A stretch of 64,000 bases of DNA from Azospirillum doebereinerae (GTDB taxonomy: Bacteria > Pseudomonadota > Alphaproteobacteria > Azospirillales > Azospirillaceae). The notes beneath the pieces are model-generated. The model was given only the letters and a program-made list of their open reading frames with translations, had not been told where the DNA came from and made no database searches. Below, piece after piece: positions 21,959-30,012 of this stretch (position 1 is its first letter; every line of letters begins with the position of its first letter). The position numbers and the translations under genes were made by a program. The DNA is taken from assembly GCF_003989665.1 (NCBI RefSeq), contig NZ_RZIJ01000020.1:1-64000 (forward strand), written 5' to 3'.

Positions 21959-22474
21959 TCATGGGCGGACGGGCCGCCGCTTCATGTGGGTCCGGCACTG
22001 CTCCAGCGCTTGGCGCAGATGGTACTCGACGGTGCGGGGCGAGATCCCCAGCCGTTCCGCGATCTCGCGGTAGGCGAGCCCCTCGGCGTGGTAGAGCAGG
22101 AAGACGGCGCGGGTCTTGGGCGACAGCCCGTCGATGGCGCCGCGCAGACGGGCCATGGTCTCGTTGCGCTCGGCGACGGCCTCGGCGGTCGGGCCGGGGG
22201 CCGGCAGGTCGTCGTCGAGCGGGCCGGCGTCGCGCAGCCGCTGCCGCCGGGCCGCCCGGCAATGGTCCAGAGCGATGCGGTCGGCGACGGTGAACAGCAG
22301 CCCCGCCGGATTCTCCACCGCATCGCCGTCCGGCATGCGGGCCAGCCGCAGGAAGGCGTCCTGCGCCAGATCGCCCGCCGCCTGGGGGTCGCCCGTGCGG
22401 CGCGAGATCACCCGCTCCACATGGGCGCGGTGCGTCGCGAACAGCCCGGCGATCTTGCCCGTCCAACTGGTCAC
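21959..22474 (-). CDS. fecI: FecI-type ECF RNA polymerase sigma factor
   Basis: From GTG 22474 the protein has 171 residues, the normal FecI length. Region 2 reads DPQAAGDLAQDAFLRLARMP with GLLFTVADRIALDH, and region 4 reads LSPKTRAVFLLYHAEGLAYR and EIAERLGISPRTVEYHLRQA. It directs RNA polymerase to iron-uptake genes when the receptor signals. An upstream TTG start at 22576 would add 34 Pro/Arg-rich residues and is unlikely. A Fur-like box lies about 105 bases upstream, consistent with iron repression of this gene. Confidence 0.92.
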   Translation of the reverse strand: MTSWTGKIAGLFATHRAHVERVISRRTGDPQAAGDLAQDAFLRLARMPDGDAVENPAGLLFTVADRIALDHCRAARRQRLRDAGPLDDDLPAPGPTAEAVAERNETMARLRGAIDGLSPKTRAVFLLYHAEGLAYREIAERLGISPRTVEYHLRQALEQCRTHMKRRPVRP

Positions 22475-22540
22475 GGACTCGGGCCGGGGCGGCGGGCGGG
22501 AAGGGGACGGTCGGTCACGGTCGCGGATGGGGGCGGAAGG

Positions 22541-22560
22541 GAAAGCTGGCCGAAAGCTAT
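22541..22560 (-). promoter_or_regulatory. Weak half-match to the flagellar promoter element before fecI
   Basis: On the minus strand GGCCAGCTTTCCCTTCC lies about 60 bases before fecI. It resembles the downstream half of the flagellar element (GCCAGCTTTCCCC) but lacks the A-rich upstream half. It may be chance. Confidence 0.25.
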
Positions 22561-22579
22561 AGCGTCGATTTCGCAAAAA

Positions 22580-22594
22580 TGCGAATCGTTCTTA
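22580..22594. promoter_or_regulatory. Fur-like box upstream of fecI
   Basis: TGCGAATCGTTCTTA matches the inverted-repeat pattern TGAGAATnATTCTCA at 11-12 of 14 informative positions. It lies between fecI (minus) and the 105-residue gene (plus). Iron-responsive repression of fecI is inferred. Confidence 0.55.
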
Positions 22595-22633
22595 TCACGC
22601 GCCCGGAGGTGCCGAATTTCCGGAGGCGACCGT

Positions 22634-22658
22634 GAAAAAACCGCGCCAGCTTTCGCCG
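22634..22658 (+). promoter_or_regulatory. Flagellar-type promoter element before the 105-residue gene
   Basis: The core AAAACCGCGCCAGCTTTCG is part of a 25-base block identical to the one before flgD (35957-35981, opposite strand). It ends 68 bases before the ATG at 22727. The same spacing is seen before the flagellin gene. Confidence 0.7.
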
Positions 22659-22726
22659 CGCCGTCCGTGGGAAGGATCATCGAGGCCAAAAGCCCCTCAA
22701 GATTGAGTCCTCAAGGAGAAAACCCC

Positions 22727-23044
22727 ATGCTCGACGCGAAGCCGGACGTGAAGCTGGGCAACATGCTGCTGCACGTCAACCTGCTGGCGCTTGGCACCCT
22801 GCTGGCCAAGGTGATGGAGGAGCTGTTCCGGATGTCGGGCGATCCGGCGGCCAAGGCCGACGAATGGCTGCGCCTGTTCGAGGCGACCGCCGGGCAGATG
22901 ACCTTCGTCAACGAGACCCCGGAATGGAGCGATTTCGCCGCGCAGGAGTTCCGGGACATCCTGATGCAGCACATCCACCGCGCCCGCGCCGTGTCGCTGG
23001 GCCAGGAGTGCGACCCCCGCGCCTATCTCAAGCACCACGGCTGA
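22727..23044 (+). CDS. Unknown protein, probably co-regulated with flagellar genes
   Basis: A 105-residue, mostly helical soluble protein (MLDAKPDVKLGNMLLHVNLL, later LLAKVMEELFRMSGDPAAKA and HIHRARAVSLGQECDPRAYL). No signal peptide or membrane segment is seen, and the family is not recognised. AAGGAG nine bases before the ATG gives a strong ribosome-binding site. Its upstream region carries a perfect 25-base copy of the flgD promoter element, and the flagellar cluster lies 3 kb further, so a role in flagellar assembly or its control is inferred. A small chaperone or adaptor would fit the size and helical content. Confidence 0.8.
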   Translation: MLDAKPDVKLGNMLLHVNLLALGTLLAKVMEELFRMSGDPAAKADEWLRLFEATAGQMTFVNETPEWSDFAAQEFRDILMQHIHRARAVSLGQECDPRAYLKHHG

Positions 23045-23067
23045 CCGTGACGGCGCGGCGACTCGCC

Positions 23068-23139
23068 ACGCAGGAAAAGTTCCGCTTCGGGTAAGAAAAA
23101 CTCTCCGCGCCGACGCAGGAAAATACGGCTTAACCCGTA
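23068..23139. repeat. Direct repeat and small palindrome before the TPR/glycosyltransferase gene
   Basis: ACGCAGGAAAA occurs at 23068-23078 and 23113-23123, 45 bases apart. Directly after the second copy, TACGG and CCGTA form a palindrome around CTTAAC (23124-23139). This may be a regulator-binding region for the gene at 23198. Confidence 0.4.
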
Positions 23140-23197
23140 CAAGGAACAAGGGCAGCAACAGCCGCCCCGAGTTCGACAGACGGGACGGCGGCGGACC

Positions 23198-25549
23198 ATG
23201 AGCGGGAACGTGACACGGCAGACCGACAGCTTGCTGCGTCTGGCGGTTCAGCACCACAACGCCGGGCAGACCGAGCGCGCGGAGCGCTTTTACCGGGAAA
23301 TCCTGCGGCTCGACCCGCAGCATTGCGACGCCGCGCATCTGCTTGGCCACATCGTCTACCAGGACGGCCGGCGCAAGGCGGCGACCGCATTGTTCGTCAC
23401 GGCGGCGCGCGGCAACGCGACCGTCGGATCCTATCATCTGGCGCTGGGTCAGGCGCTGCTGGACGAGGGGCGGGCCGGGCCTGCGCTGGCGGCCGCGCGC
23501 CGCGCCGTGGCGCTCAGCCCCGACGACGCCGACGCGCTGTGCCTGCTGGGCGCCGCCGCCGGGCGTCTGGGCAAGCCGGTCCCGGCCTTCCGCGCCTTCA
23601 ACGCCGCCGTCCGTCTGGTTCCCGACGCGCCCGAACCCCGGCTCGGGCTGGGCGGCGCGCTGGAGGATCTGCGCCGGATCGACGCCGCCATCGGCTGTTA
23701 CCGGTTGGCGGTTCGTCTGCGGCCCGAGGACGTCGGCGGCTGGATCGCGCTGGCCAACGCGCTGCGCCGCTGGTCGCGCCCGGCCGAGGCGGTCGCCGCC
23801 TACCAGGAGGCGCTCAAGCGCAACGTCACCAACGCGTCGGTCTGGACCAACCTGGGCGCCACCTGGCAGAGCCTGGGGCAGCACGGCCACGCGCGGGAGT
23901 CCTACAACGGGGCCTTGCGGTACCAGCCGGACAACGTCGAGGCCCGCAACAACCTCGGCCTGCTGCTGCACGCGCAGGGCCGTCACGCCGACGCGCGCGC
24001 GTGCTTCGCGGCGGTGCTGGCGGTGACGCCGCATTACCTGCCGGCGCTCGTCAACCTGGGGCTGGCGGAGGCGGCGCTCGGGCGCTTCGACCGCGCGGTG
24101 GCGCTGTACCGCCGCGCCCTCGGCGTCGACCGGCGGCAGGCGGAGGCCTGGAACAACCTGGGCAACGCCCTGAAGGCGACCGGCCGGCGCGACGAGGCGG
24201 CGGCGTGCTGGAAGCGGGCGCTGGCGCTCAACCCCGGCTTCGCCGACGCGCTCGGCAATCTCGGCGCGGAGTTCCGCGACCGCGAGCAATTCGCCCAGGC
24301 GGTGCCGCATCTGCGGCGCGGCGTGCGGCTGATGCCGGGCCACGCGCCGCTGCGCGCGGTGCTGGCCTACACGCTCAGCGGCGAATGCCGTTTCCTGGAG
24401 GCCGCGCGCGCCTGCCGGCAAGCCCTGGCGCTGGAGCCGGCGCTGGCCGATCCGCTTTGCACGCTGGGCCTCGTCGAGCAGCGCATCGGCATGCCGAACG
24501 CGCGGCGCTGGTTCGACCGCGCCGTCGCCGCCGTTCCCAACCACGCGCTGGCCCGCTTCAACCGGGGGCTGGTGGCGCTGGAGCAGGGCGCGCTGACGAC
24601 CGGCTGGGCCGATTACGCCAGCCGCTTCCAGGCCGGGCGGGCGCGGCCGTCGCGCCGCTTCACCATTCCCGAATGGCGCGGCGAGCCGCTGGACGGCAAG
24701 CGCCTGTTCGTCTGGCGCGAGCAGGGGGTCGGCGACGAATTCCTCTTCGCGTCCTGCTACGCCGACGCCATCCGTCTGGCCGGCGCGGTGGTGATCGAGT
24801 GCGAGCGGCGGCTGGTGCCGCTGTTCACCCGTTCCTTCCCCCGCGCCCTGGTGCGCGCCGAGCAGCCGCTGACCGGCCTGACCGAGGCGGAAACCGTCGA
24901 TTGCGACTACCACATTCCGGCCGGCTCCCTGCCGCGCCTGCTGCGCGACCGGCTGGGTCAGTTCCCGGCGCGGTCGTCCTGGCTGTTCCCCGACGGCACG
25001 CTGGCGGCCGACTGGCGCGAGCGGTTGGACTCCGAGCAGACCGGGCTGCTGGTCGGGATCAGTTGGCGCAGCCAAATGATGACGCAGGAGCGCCAGTCGT
25101 CCTACCTGCCGCTGGATGCCTGGGGGCCGGTCTTCGCGGTGCCCGGCGTCACCTTCGTGAATTTGCAGTACGACGAATGCCGCGCCGAGATCGCGCAGGC
25201 CGAGGCGCGTTTCGGCTGCCCGATCTACGGCTGGACCGGGCTGGATCTGCGCGACGATTTCGAGGAGACGGCGGCGCTGATCAGCAATCTCGATCTGGTG
25301 ATCGCGCCGGCCAATTCGGTGGCCGAGCTGTCCGGCGCGCTCGGCGTTCCGGTCTGGCGCTTCGGCCACCGCGACTGGACCCATCTGGGGACCGGCGGGC
25401 GGCCCTGGTACCCGTCGATGCGCGTGTTCCAGCCGCTGGCCGGGCAGGGGCTGGACGACGTGATGGCGCGCATCGCGGGGGAGTTGCGGCGCTTGCCGCG
25501 CGTGGATGGGAAGGCCGAGAAGAGGGGTGGGAGGAAGCGGGGGCGCTGA
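23198..25549 (+). CDS. TPR protein with C-terminal glycosyltransferase-like domain
   Basis: A 783-residue protein. Residues 1-480 hold roughly a dozen TPR units (for example VWTNLGATWQSLGQHGHARE, ALVNLGLAEAALGRFDRAVA, AWNNLGNALKATGRRDEAAA). The C-terminal domain (about 490-765) starts GWADYASRFQ and contains WREQGVGDEFLFASC, VIECERRLVPLF and the final LDLVIAPANSVAELSGALG, which is the heptosyltransferase/GT-B-like nucleotide-sugar fold found in many bacterial TPR-GT fusions. Such genes often sit by flagellin genes and are thought to glycosylate flagellin; here the flagellar cluster begins 1.5 kb away. The donor and acceptor are unknown. No signal peptide, so cytoplasmic. Confidence 0.82.
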   Translation: MSGNVTRQTDSLLRLAVQHHNAGQTERAERFYREILRLDPQHCDAAHLLGHIVYQDGRRKAATALFVTAARGNATVGSYHLALGQALLDEGRAGPALAAARRAVALSPDDADALCLLGAAAGRLGKPVPAFRAFNAAVRLVPDAPEPRLGLGGALEDLRRIDAAIGCYRLAVRLRPEDVGGWIALANALRRWSRPAEAVAAYQEALKRNVTNASVWTNLGATWQSLGQHGHARESYNGALRYQPDNVEARNNLGLLLHAQGRHADARACFAAVLAVTPHYLPALVNLGLAEAALGRFDRAVALYRRALGVDRRQAEAWNNLGNALKATGRRDEAAACWKRALALNPGFADALGNLGAEFRDREQFAQAVPHLRRGVRLMPGHAPLRAVLAYTLSGECRFLEAARACRQALALEPALADPLCTLGLVEQRIGMPNARRWFDRAVAAVPNHALARFNRGLVALEQGALTTGWADYASRFQAGRARPSRRFTIPEWRGEPLDGKRLFVWREQGVGDEFLFASCYADAIRLAGAVVIECERRLVPLFTRSFPRALVRAEQPLTGLTEAETVDCDYHIPAGSLPRLLRDRLGQFPARSSWLFPDGTLAADWRERLDSEQTGLLVGISWRSQMMTQERQSSYLPLDAWGPVFAVPGVTFVNLQYDECRAEIAQAEARFGCPIYGWTGLDLRDDFEETAALISNLDLVIAPANSVAELSGALGVPVWRFGHRDWTHLGTGGRPWYPSMRVFQPLAGQGLDDVMARIAGELRRLPRVDGKAEKRGGRKRGR

Positions 25550-25560
25550 GGGCGCTGCTG

Positions 25561-25679
25561 CCCCCTCCCCATCCCTCCCCCGCTGCGCGGGAGAGGGGGC
25601 CGAACCCTTGTTGAGGGGCTCGTCTAAGGTGCGGCGGAGTTCCCTCTCCCGCGCAGCGGGGGAGGGTTAGGGAGGGGGC
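25561..25679. repeat. C-rich inverted intergenic repeat, copy 1
   Basis: Two arms of about 37 bases (25561-25599 and 25642-25679) are almost perfect inverted copies containing CCCTCCCCCGCTGCGCGGGA. They could fold into one long hairpin. The element lies between two convergent genes and could act as a bidirectional terminator. Related copies occur five more times in the window. Confidence 0.85.
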
Positions 25680-25716
25680 ACGCGCCTCAATCCCCACAGA
25701 AAAGCAAAGTCCCCCC

Positions 25717-26001
25717 TCACATCAGCCGGCCCGGCCGCTCCATCTCCTCGTCGAGATCGAACCCCCGGTCGGACGGTTCCGACCGGAAGGCGGCCTCGAA
25801 GATGCGGTCGGCCAGACCGGCCGGCGGCCGGTCGCCCGGCCGGCTCAACGCCAGTTCGATCGCCGTCGCCTCGTCCAGCATCGCCTGGGCGCGCACCGAA
25901 CGCAGCAGAAGGCGGCGCCCGTCCCGCGCCGCCGGCGGCGGCCACAGGGCGAGGTCGCCGCCGTAGCGATCGAGGTGATCGCGGAATTCCTCATCCGTCA
26001 T
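25717..26001 (-). CDS. Putative anti-sigma-like partner of the ECF sigma factor
   Basis: A 94-residue protein beginning MTDEEFRDHLDRYGGDLALW, then PPPAARDGRRLLLRSVRAQA, with no membrane helix. Short alphaproteobacterial proteins with this DLxxWP start often follow ECF sigma genes. The start overlaps the end of the sigma gene by 11 bases, so the two are translationally coupled. An anti-sigma function is inferred only from that position; the classical zinc-binding HxxxCxxC motif is absent. Alternatively it is a conserved hypothetical of unrelated function. Confidence 0.6.
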   Translation of the reverse strand: MTDEEFRDHLDRYGGDLALWPPPAARDGRRLLLRSVRAQAMLDEATAIELALSRPGDRPPAGLADRIFEAAFRSEPSDRGFDLDEEMERPGRLM

Positions 26002-26641
26002 CGAACGAATCCTTCGCCGCCTGCGCGCTGGCGCGCAGCAGCAGGCGAAGCTGCTGGCGCGCGCGTTTCAGAAGCGACTCTACCGCACCGACGCTGATTC
26101 CCATAACGATCGCGATGTCGGCGTTGCTTAAATTCTCGTAATAAAACAGGGTCACCACGGCGCGCTGCTGCGGCGTCAGCTTGGTCTGGGCGTCGCTCAG
26201 CCTCGCTGCGACCTGCCGGCGGTGGATGGTGGTGACCGCGTCGGGGGCGGCGTCGGAGGGTTCGGGCACCGCCTCGATGTCCTGGCCGACCGGGCGGCGC
26301 TTCAAGTCGATGCAGCGGTTCACCACCACGCGGTACAGCCAGGTGGTGAATTTCGCGCCTTCGTCGGTCCATTGCGCGCGGCGCTGCCAGACCTGGAGGA
26401 GGGCGTCCTGGACGACGTCCTCCGCCTCCGCCTCGTTGCCGCAGAGCCGCCGCGCCAGCCCGTAGGTGCGCTTCAGATGGCGATGCACCAGACGGCGGTA
26501 GGCCGTCTGGTCGCCCGACCGGATCAGCGCCATCAGCGCCTCGTCCGAGTCCTCGCCCGTTGCGATGTTGACGGTCGCCGTGACCGGTCCACGGTTCACG
26601 GCGCGTCCGCGCTCGTCAAGCCGAGAGTCCGCCATGTGCAT
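25991..26641 (-). CDS. ECF-type RNA polymerase sigma factor at the end of the flagellar cluster
   Basis: A 216-residue sigma factor. Region 2: DQTAYRRLVHRHLKRTYGLA and NEAEAEDVVQDALLQVWQRR with FTTWLYRVVVNRCIDLKRRP; region 4: LTPQQRAVVTLFYYENLSNA and DIAIVMGISVGAVESLLKRA. The ATG at 26641 is chosen because GGAGAA lies eight bases upstream; a start at 26692 is open but lacks a site. It overlaps the end of fliS by 26 bases, so it is probably translated with the flagellar genes. Its target promoters are unknown; the shared flagellar element is one possibility. Confidence 0.9.
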   Translation of the reverse strand: MHMADSRLDERGRAVNRGPVTATVNIATGEDSDEALMALIRSGDQTAYRRLVHRHLKRTYGLARRLCGNEAEAEDVVQDALLQVWQRRAQWTDEGAKFTTWLYRVVVNRCIDLKRRPVGQDIEAVPEPSDAAPDAVTTIHRRQVAARLSDAQTKLTPQQRAVVTLFYYENLSNADIAIVMGISVGAVESLLKRARQQLRLLLRASAQAAKDSFDDG

Positions 26642-27095
26642 GATCCATCGTTCTCCCGACGACGGATGCATGCGGCCCTTTGGCCGACGCACCGGCGACT
26701 GTGGATGCCACGCCGCGTTCTGCGGCGATGGCTTGCCACGCCTTCAGCATGAAGGACAATTGGCGAATGAGCGAATCGCAGGCGGCGACCGGATCGCGGC
26801 GGCTGGCCGCCGATCCCGCCTGGACGATGAGGCGGTGGTAGAACCGCCGCAGCGTCTGTGCGACATCCTCATATTTGTCGAAAATTAGAATGGAATCAAG
26901 GCCGGCGAAGATCATGACGGCACGATTCACGGCCTCGTGGTGGGCTTCGAAGCGGCCCTGCGCCGCGGCGTCGCGCGCGGCGTGCAGATGGACCATCGCT
27001 CTCTCGTAGAGGCGCACCACGGCGACCAGCGGCGGCACCGCGCTGTTGGCGGTCGCGTAGGCTGAGATGGCTTTGTTGAGAAAGGGGTTGCGCAT
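26616..27095 (-). CDS. fliS: Flagellin export chaperone FliS
   Basis: A 159-residue cytoplasmic chaperone. It has the FliS pattern: NPFLNKAISAYATANSAVPP at the N-terminus, then VRLYERAMVHLHAARDAAAQ, a helical bundle, and FYHRLIVQAGSAASR in the middle. FliS binds the C-terminal helix of flagellin and prevents premature polymerisation. The start at 27095 gives the typical family beginning (an upstream extension would be Pro/Arg-rich). It follows fliD by 77 bases and overlaps the sigma gene downstream. The last 30 residues are low-complexity and longer than in most FliS proteins. Confidence 0.88.
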   Translation of the reverse strand: MRNPFLNKAISAYATANSAVPPLVAVVRLYERAMVHLHAARDAAAQGRFEAHHEAVNRAVMIFAGLDSILIFDKYEDVAQTLRRFYHRLIVQAGSAASRRDPVAACDSLIRQLSFMLKAWQAIAAERGVASTVAGASAKGPHASVVGRTMDHAHGGLSA

Positions 27096-27172
27096 GGCGC
27101 GTGTCCTTCTTGTGCGGTCCCGCGAGAGGGGAAGCGGGTGTGGAGGAGGCGCCCGGCCCCGGTCGGCCGCCG

Positions 27173-28867
27173 TCAACTGTCGTCGTCGCTCGACGACTTG
27201 TAGGTCAGCTGTTTCAGAAGGAGGGCGGCCTGCTCGGCGGCGGCCTCCAGGCGGGCGTAGTAGGCGGTCAGGGTGGTGCGGTAAGTCTCCGCCTTGGTGC
27301 GGATCTCGTCGGACCGGGTCTGGAGTTGGTTGTCGTTGGTTTCCAGATCGTCGATGGCGGTGCTGAGGTCGCTGTCGTAGGTGGCGGCCACGTCGTCGAT
27401 GGCGCCGTAGAGCCGGTCGGCCAGCCCTTGCGAGAAGTCGACGCTCACGCTGCCGCTGCCGCCGGTGTAGACTAGGACGATCCCGGCATAGGCGGTGCCC
27501 TCGTTGCCGACGAGGCGGGTGCCCTTCACCGTGAACAGCGAGCTGTCGCCGTTGACCGACGTCGAACTGATCGAGCCGTCCGTGCCCATGTCGATGTCCA
27601 GGGTGAAGGAGAGGGCGGTCGCCTTGGTGTCGTAGCGCAGCAGCGACATCTGGCTGGACGACGACGTCATGTTCAGGCCGAGAAGCTTCTGGAGCCCGTC
27701 GATGTTGTCGGTCAGCGCGCTGTTCAGCGTGTCCTCGTCGAGCACCAAGTTGTTGGTGCTGTCGAAGCTGATCCCCAGCGTCGACAGCGACAGCACCGAG
27801 CCGTCGCTGTTGGTGATCGTGGTGTTGAGCGCGCTGTTGACCGACTGGGTGATCTGGCGCAGCAGGCTGTCGGCGAACAGGGTGGCGCTGTCGCTCTTGG
27901 TGCCGTCGCTGTTGACCGCCTGCTGCTGGACCACAAAGTCGCGGAAGGCGTTGTAGGCGTCCACGAAACCGGAGATCGCGGTCTTGATCGAGGCCAGATC
28001 GGTCGAGACCTCCATCGTCAACGCGGTGTCCGGACGGGCGGTGTAGAGGTTCAGCGTCACGCCCTCGATGGCGTCGGCGATGGTGTTGGAGTTGCGGGAG
28101 ATGGTCACTCCGTCGACCTCGACGATGGCGTTCCGCACCGCGACCAGCTCGTTCTTCACCGAGCCGGAGCTGTCGGTCAGGCCGAGCCCGCTCAGCACCC
28201 CGCCGCCGTCGTCGGTCATCGCGATGGTCTGGCCGGTGTTGTTGCCGGTCAGGATCAGCTGGTAGCTGGAATCGCTGACCTGCACGATGCTGGCCGTCAC
28301 GCCGCTGGCGGATTTCTGGGCGTTGATGGCGTCGCGCAGGTCGGTCAGGCTGTCGTCGGCGTCCATCGCGATGGACACCGCCGTGCCGTCGGCCGCCTGG
28401 AGCGTGAAGCTTCCCGACTGGCCGAGCGCGTCGGTCTTACTGCCGACGGTGTCGGAGCCGATCTTGTGCTTGGTCGCCAATTGCTGGACGACGACGGAAT
28501 AGGTTCCGGTCTCGGTGCCGTCGGCCACCGTCGCGGTGAACACGTCGTCGTTCGACACGTAGGCGGCGCGCTGGGCGAACAGGTTGGTGGAGGCGCCGGT
28601 GGACACCGACCGGTTGCGCAGGCCATCCAGCGAGGTGTTGACCGTCTGCAGCAGGGTCTGCATCTCGGTGTAGGCGGAGATCTTCGCTTCGTTCGCGGTG
28701 ATCTTGGAATCGACGCGGTCGGCGCGGACCAGCCGGGCCTGGACCTTCGCCTCGATCAGCAGCGAATAGTCGATGCCGGTTCCCGAGCTGGTGGAGGACA
28801 GGGCCGAATAGCCGGTGGAGGCGCTCGTGGTGGACGTCGTCGATGTCGTCGAGGATACGGTCGTCAT
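27173..28867 (-). CDS. fliD: Flagellar filament cap protein FliD (HAP2)
   Basis: A 564-residue secreted cap protein. The Ser/Thr-rich start leads into the conserved GTGIDYSLLIEAKVQARLVR (normally SGLDWxxLIxxLM...), the DLRDAINAQKSASGVTASIV segment of the D2/D3 region, and the C-terminal FliD domain with LDEDTLNSALTDN and a long helix (QTRSDEIRTKAETYRTTLTA, YYARLEAAAEQAALLLKQL). FliD caps the growing filament and folds incoming flagellin. No cleavable signal, as expected for type III export. It lies upstream of fliS on the same strand, 149 bases after the flagellin gene. Confidence 0.94.
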   Translation of the reverse strand: MTTVSSTTSTTSTTSASTGYSALSSTSSGTGIDYSLLIEAKVQARLVRADRVDSKITANEAKISAYTEMQTLLQTVNTSLDGLRNRSVSTGASTNLFAQRAAYVSNDDVFTATVADGTETGTYSVVVQQLATKHKIGSDTVGSKTDALGQSGSFTLQAADGTAVSIAMDADDSLTDLRDAINAQKSASGVTASIVQVSDSSYQLILTGNNTGQTIAMTDDGGGVLSGLGLTDSSGSVKNELVAVRNAIVEVDGVTISRNSNTIADAIEGVTLNLYTARPDTALTMEVSTDLASIKTAISGFVDAYNAFRDFVVQQQAVNSDGTKSDSATLFADSLLRQITQSVNSALNTTITNSDGSVLSLSTLGISFDSTNNLVLDEDTLNSALTDNIDGLQKLLGLNMTSSSSQMSLLRYDTKATALSFTLDIDMGTDGSISSTSVNGDSSLFTVKGTRLVGNEGTAYAGIVLVYTGGSGSVSVDFSQGLADRLYGAIDDVAATYDSDLSTAIDDLETNDNQLQTRSDEIRTKAETYRTTLTAYYARLEAAAEQAALLLKQLTYKSSSDDDS

Positions 28868-28941
28868 GACGGCAAGCCCATCCTGTGACCGGCGCCGGTG
28901 GGGCGCGGCCGTTCGGGAGATTCCAGCGGTGGGAAGGGAAG

Positions 28942-29008
28942 TGGCCGCCGGTTCCTAGTGGCGTCTCGCGGGTTGTGAGGCGACACGAAACGCCGGAACC
29001 GGCGGCCA
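28942..29008. repeat. 14-bp inverted repeat between flagellin and fliD
   Basis: TGGCCGCCGGTTCC at 28942-28955 and its exact complement GGAACCGGCGGCCA at 28995-29008 are separated by 39 bases. It begins nine bases past the flagellin stop. It lacks a T run, so it may be a processing or protection structure for the abundant flagellin mRNA rather than a simple terminator, and its distal arm overlaps the possible fliD promoter. Confidence 0.8.
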
Positions 29009-29016
29009 ACGAACCG

Positions 29017-29841
29017 TCAGCGGAGCAGGGAGAGAAGCTGCTCGGGCATCGAGTTCGCTTGGGAAAGGACGGCGATGGCGGCCTGGGTCAGAACCTTGGT
29101 CGAAGCCAGTTCCGATTGTTCGGCGGCGACGTCGACGTCCATGATGGCGGATTGGGCGGCCTCGGTGTTCTCGATGGTCGTGTCCAGCATGTCGCTGCGG
29201 AACTCGAAGCGCGAGATCAACGCGCCGACGTCGGCGCGGGCGTCCGACAGCGAGGTCACGGCGGCGTCCAGCGCGGTCAGCGCGGTGGCGGCGTTGGCCG
29301 AGCTGGTGACGTCGCTGGTGTTGATGCCGAGCCCGGTGGTCGTCACGTCGGCGATCTTGACGTTGATCTTGTCGCTCGCCGTCGTGCCGACGCGGAAATC
29401 GATGCCGGCCGCCCAGTTGCTGGTGCCGTCGAGCAGCGAATCGTCGTTGAAGCGCGTGCCCGACGCGATGCCGTCGATTTCGTCGGTCAGCTGCTGGAAC
29501 TCGGCGTCGAGATAGGCGCGCTCGTTGTCGGTCACCGAACCGGACAGCGCCTGGGTCGCCAGCGAGCGCATGCGCTGCACGATGTCGGAGATGCTGGACA
29601 TGCCGCCGTCGGCGGTCTGCAGGATCGAGGATCCGTGCGAGGCGTTGGTCGCCGCCTGTTTCAGCACGGTGACGTCGGACTGGAGCGAGGTGCCGACCGC
29701 GAGACCGGCCGCGTCGTCCGACGCCTTGGTGATCCGCGATCCGCTGGCGATCTTCGACACCGAGTTCGCCTGGCTCTCGGAGTTGATGTTCAGGTAGCGG
29801 AGAGCCGAGTTGGAAGCGGTGTTGGTCGTGATGACGGGCAT
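29017..29841 (-). CDS. Flagellin
   Basis: A short flagellin of 274 residues. The N-terminal D0/D1 helices (NTASNSALRYLNINSESQAN, SVSKIASGSRITKASDDAAG, LAVGTSLQSDVTVLKQAATN) and the C-terminal ones (IENTEAAQSAIMDVDVAAEQ, VLTQAAIAVLSQANSMPEQL) are complete, while the variable surface domain is only about 80 residues. It is exported by the flagellar type III system and forms the filament. A flagellar promoter element lies 67 bases upstream. Short flagellins of this kind are usual for lateral flagella in azospirilla, but that assignment is inferred. Confidence 0.95.
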   Translation of the reverse strand: MPVITTNTASNSALRYLNINSESQANSVSKIASGSRITKASDDAAGLAVGTSLQSDVTVLKQAATNASHGSSILQTADGGMSSISDIVQRMRSLATQALSGSVTDNERAYLDAEFQQLTDEIDGIASGTRFNDDSLLDGTSNWAAGIDFRVGTTASDKINVKIADVTTTGLGINTSDVTSSANAATALTALDAAVTSLSDARADVGALISRFEFRSDMLDTTIENTEAAQSAIMDVDVAAEQSELASTKVLTQAAIAVLSQANSMPEQLLSLLR

Positions 29842-29907
29842 GGTGTGGTCTCCTGGATCGAACCGGGCCGTTTTCCGCGACCCTCACCAAGGACTCACGG
29901 GCGGGAA

Positions 29908-29932
29908 GGGGAAAGCTGGCGGGGTTTTTCGG
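29908..29932 (-). promoter_or_regulatory. Flagellar-type promoter element before flagellin
   Basis: On the minus strand it reads GAAAAACCCCGCCAGCTTTC followed by CCC. It matches the element before flgD except for one or two bases. It lies 67 bases before the flagellin ATG. Confidence 0.68.
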
Positions 29933-30012
29933 GGGGCCGCGTTTTTTCTTGGAACCTTGTCCTCACGCCTGCGGCCCTGGAGATCGGCTTTTCCATCCAA
30001 GCGCCGAGATAA

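Noticed and set aside
22697..25384. Long minus-strand open frame across the TPR/glycosyltransferase gene
   Set aside because: It mirrors the GC-rich coding gene on the plus strand, has no ribosome site or family motif, and would overlap two supported genes.
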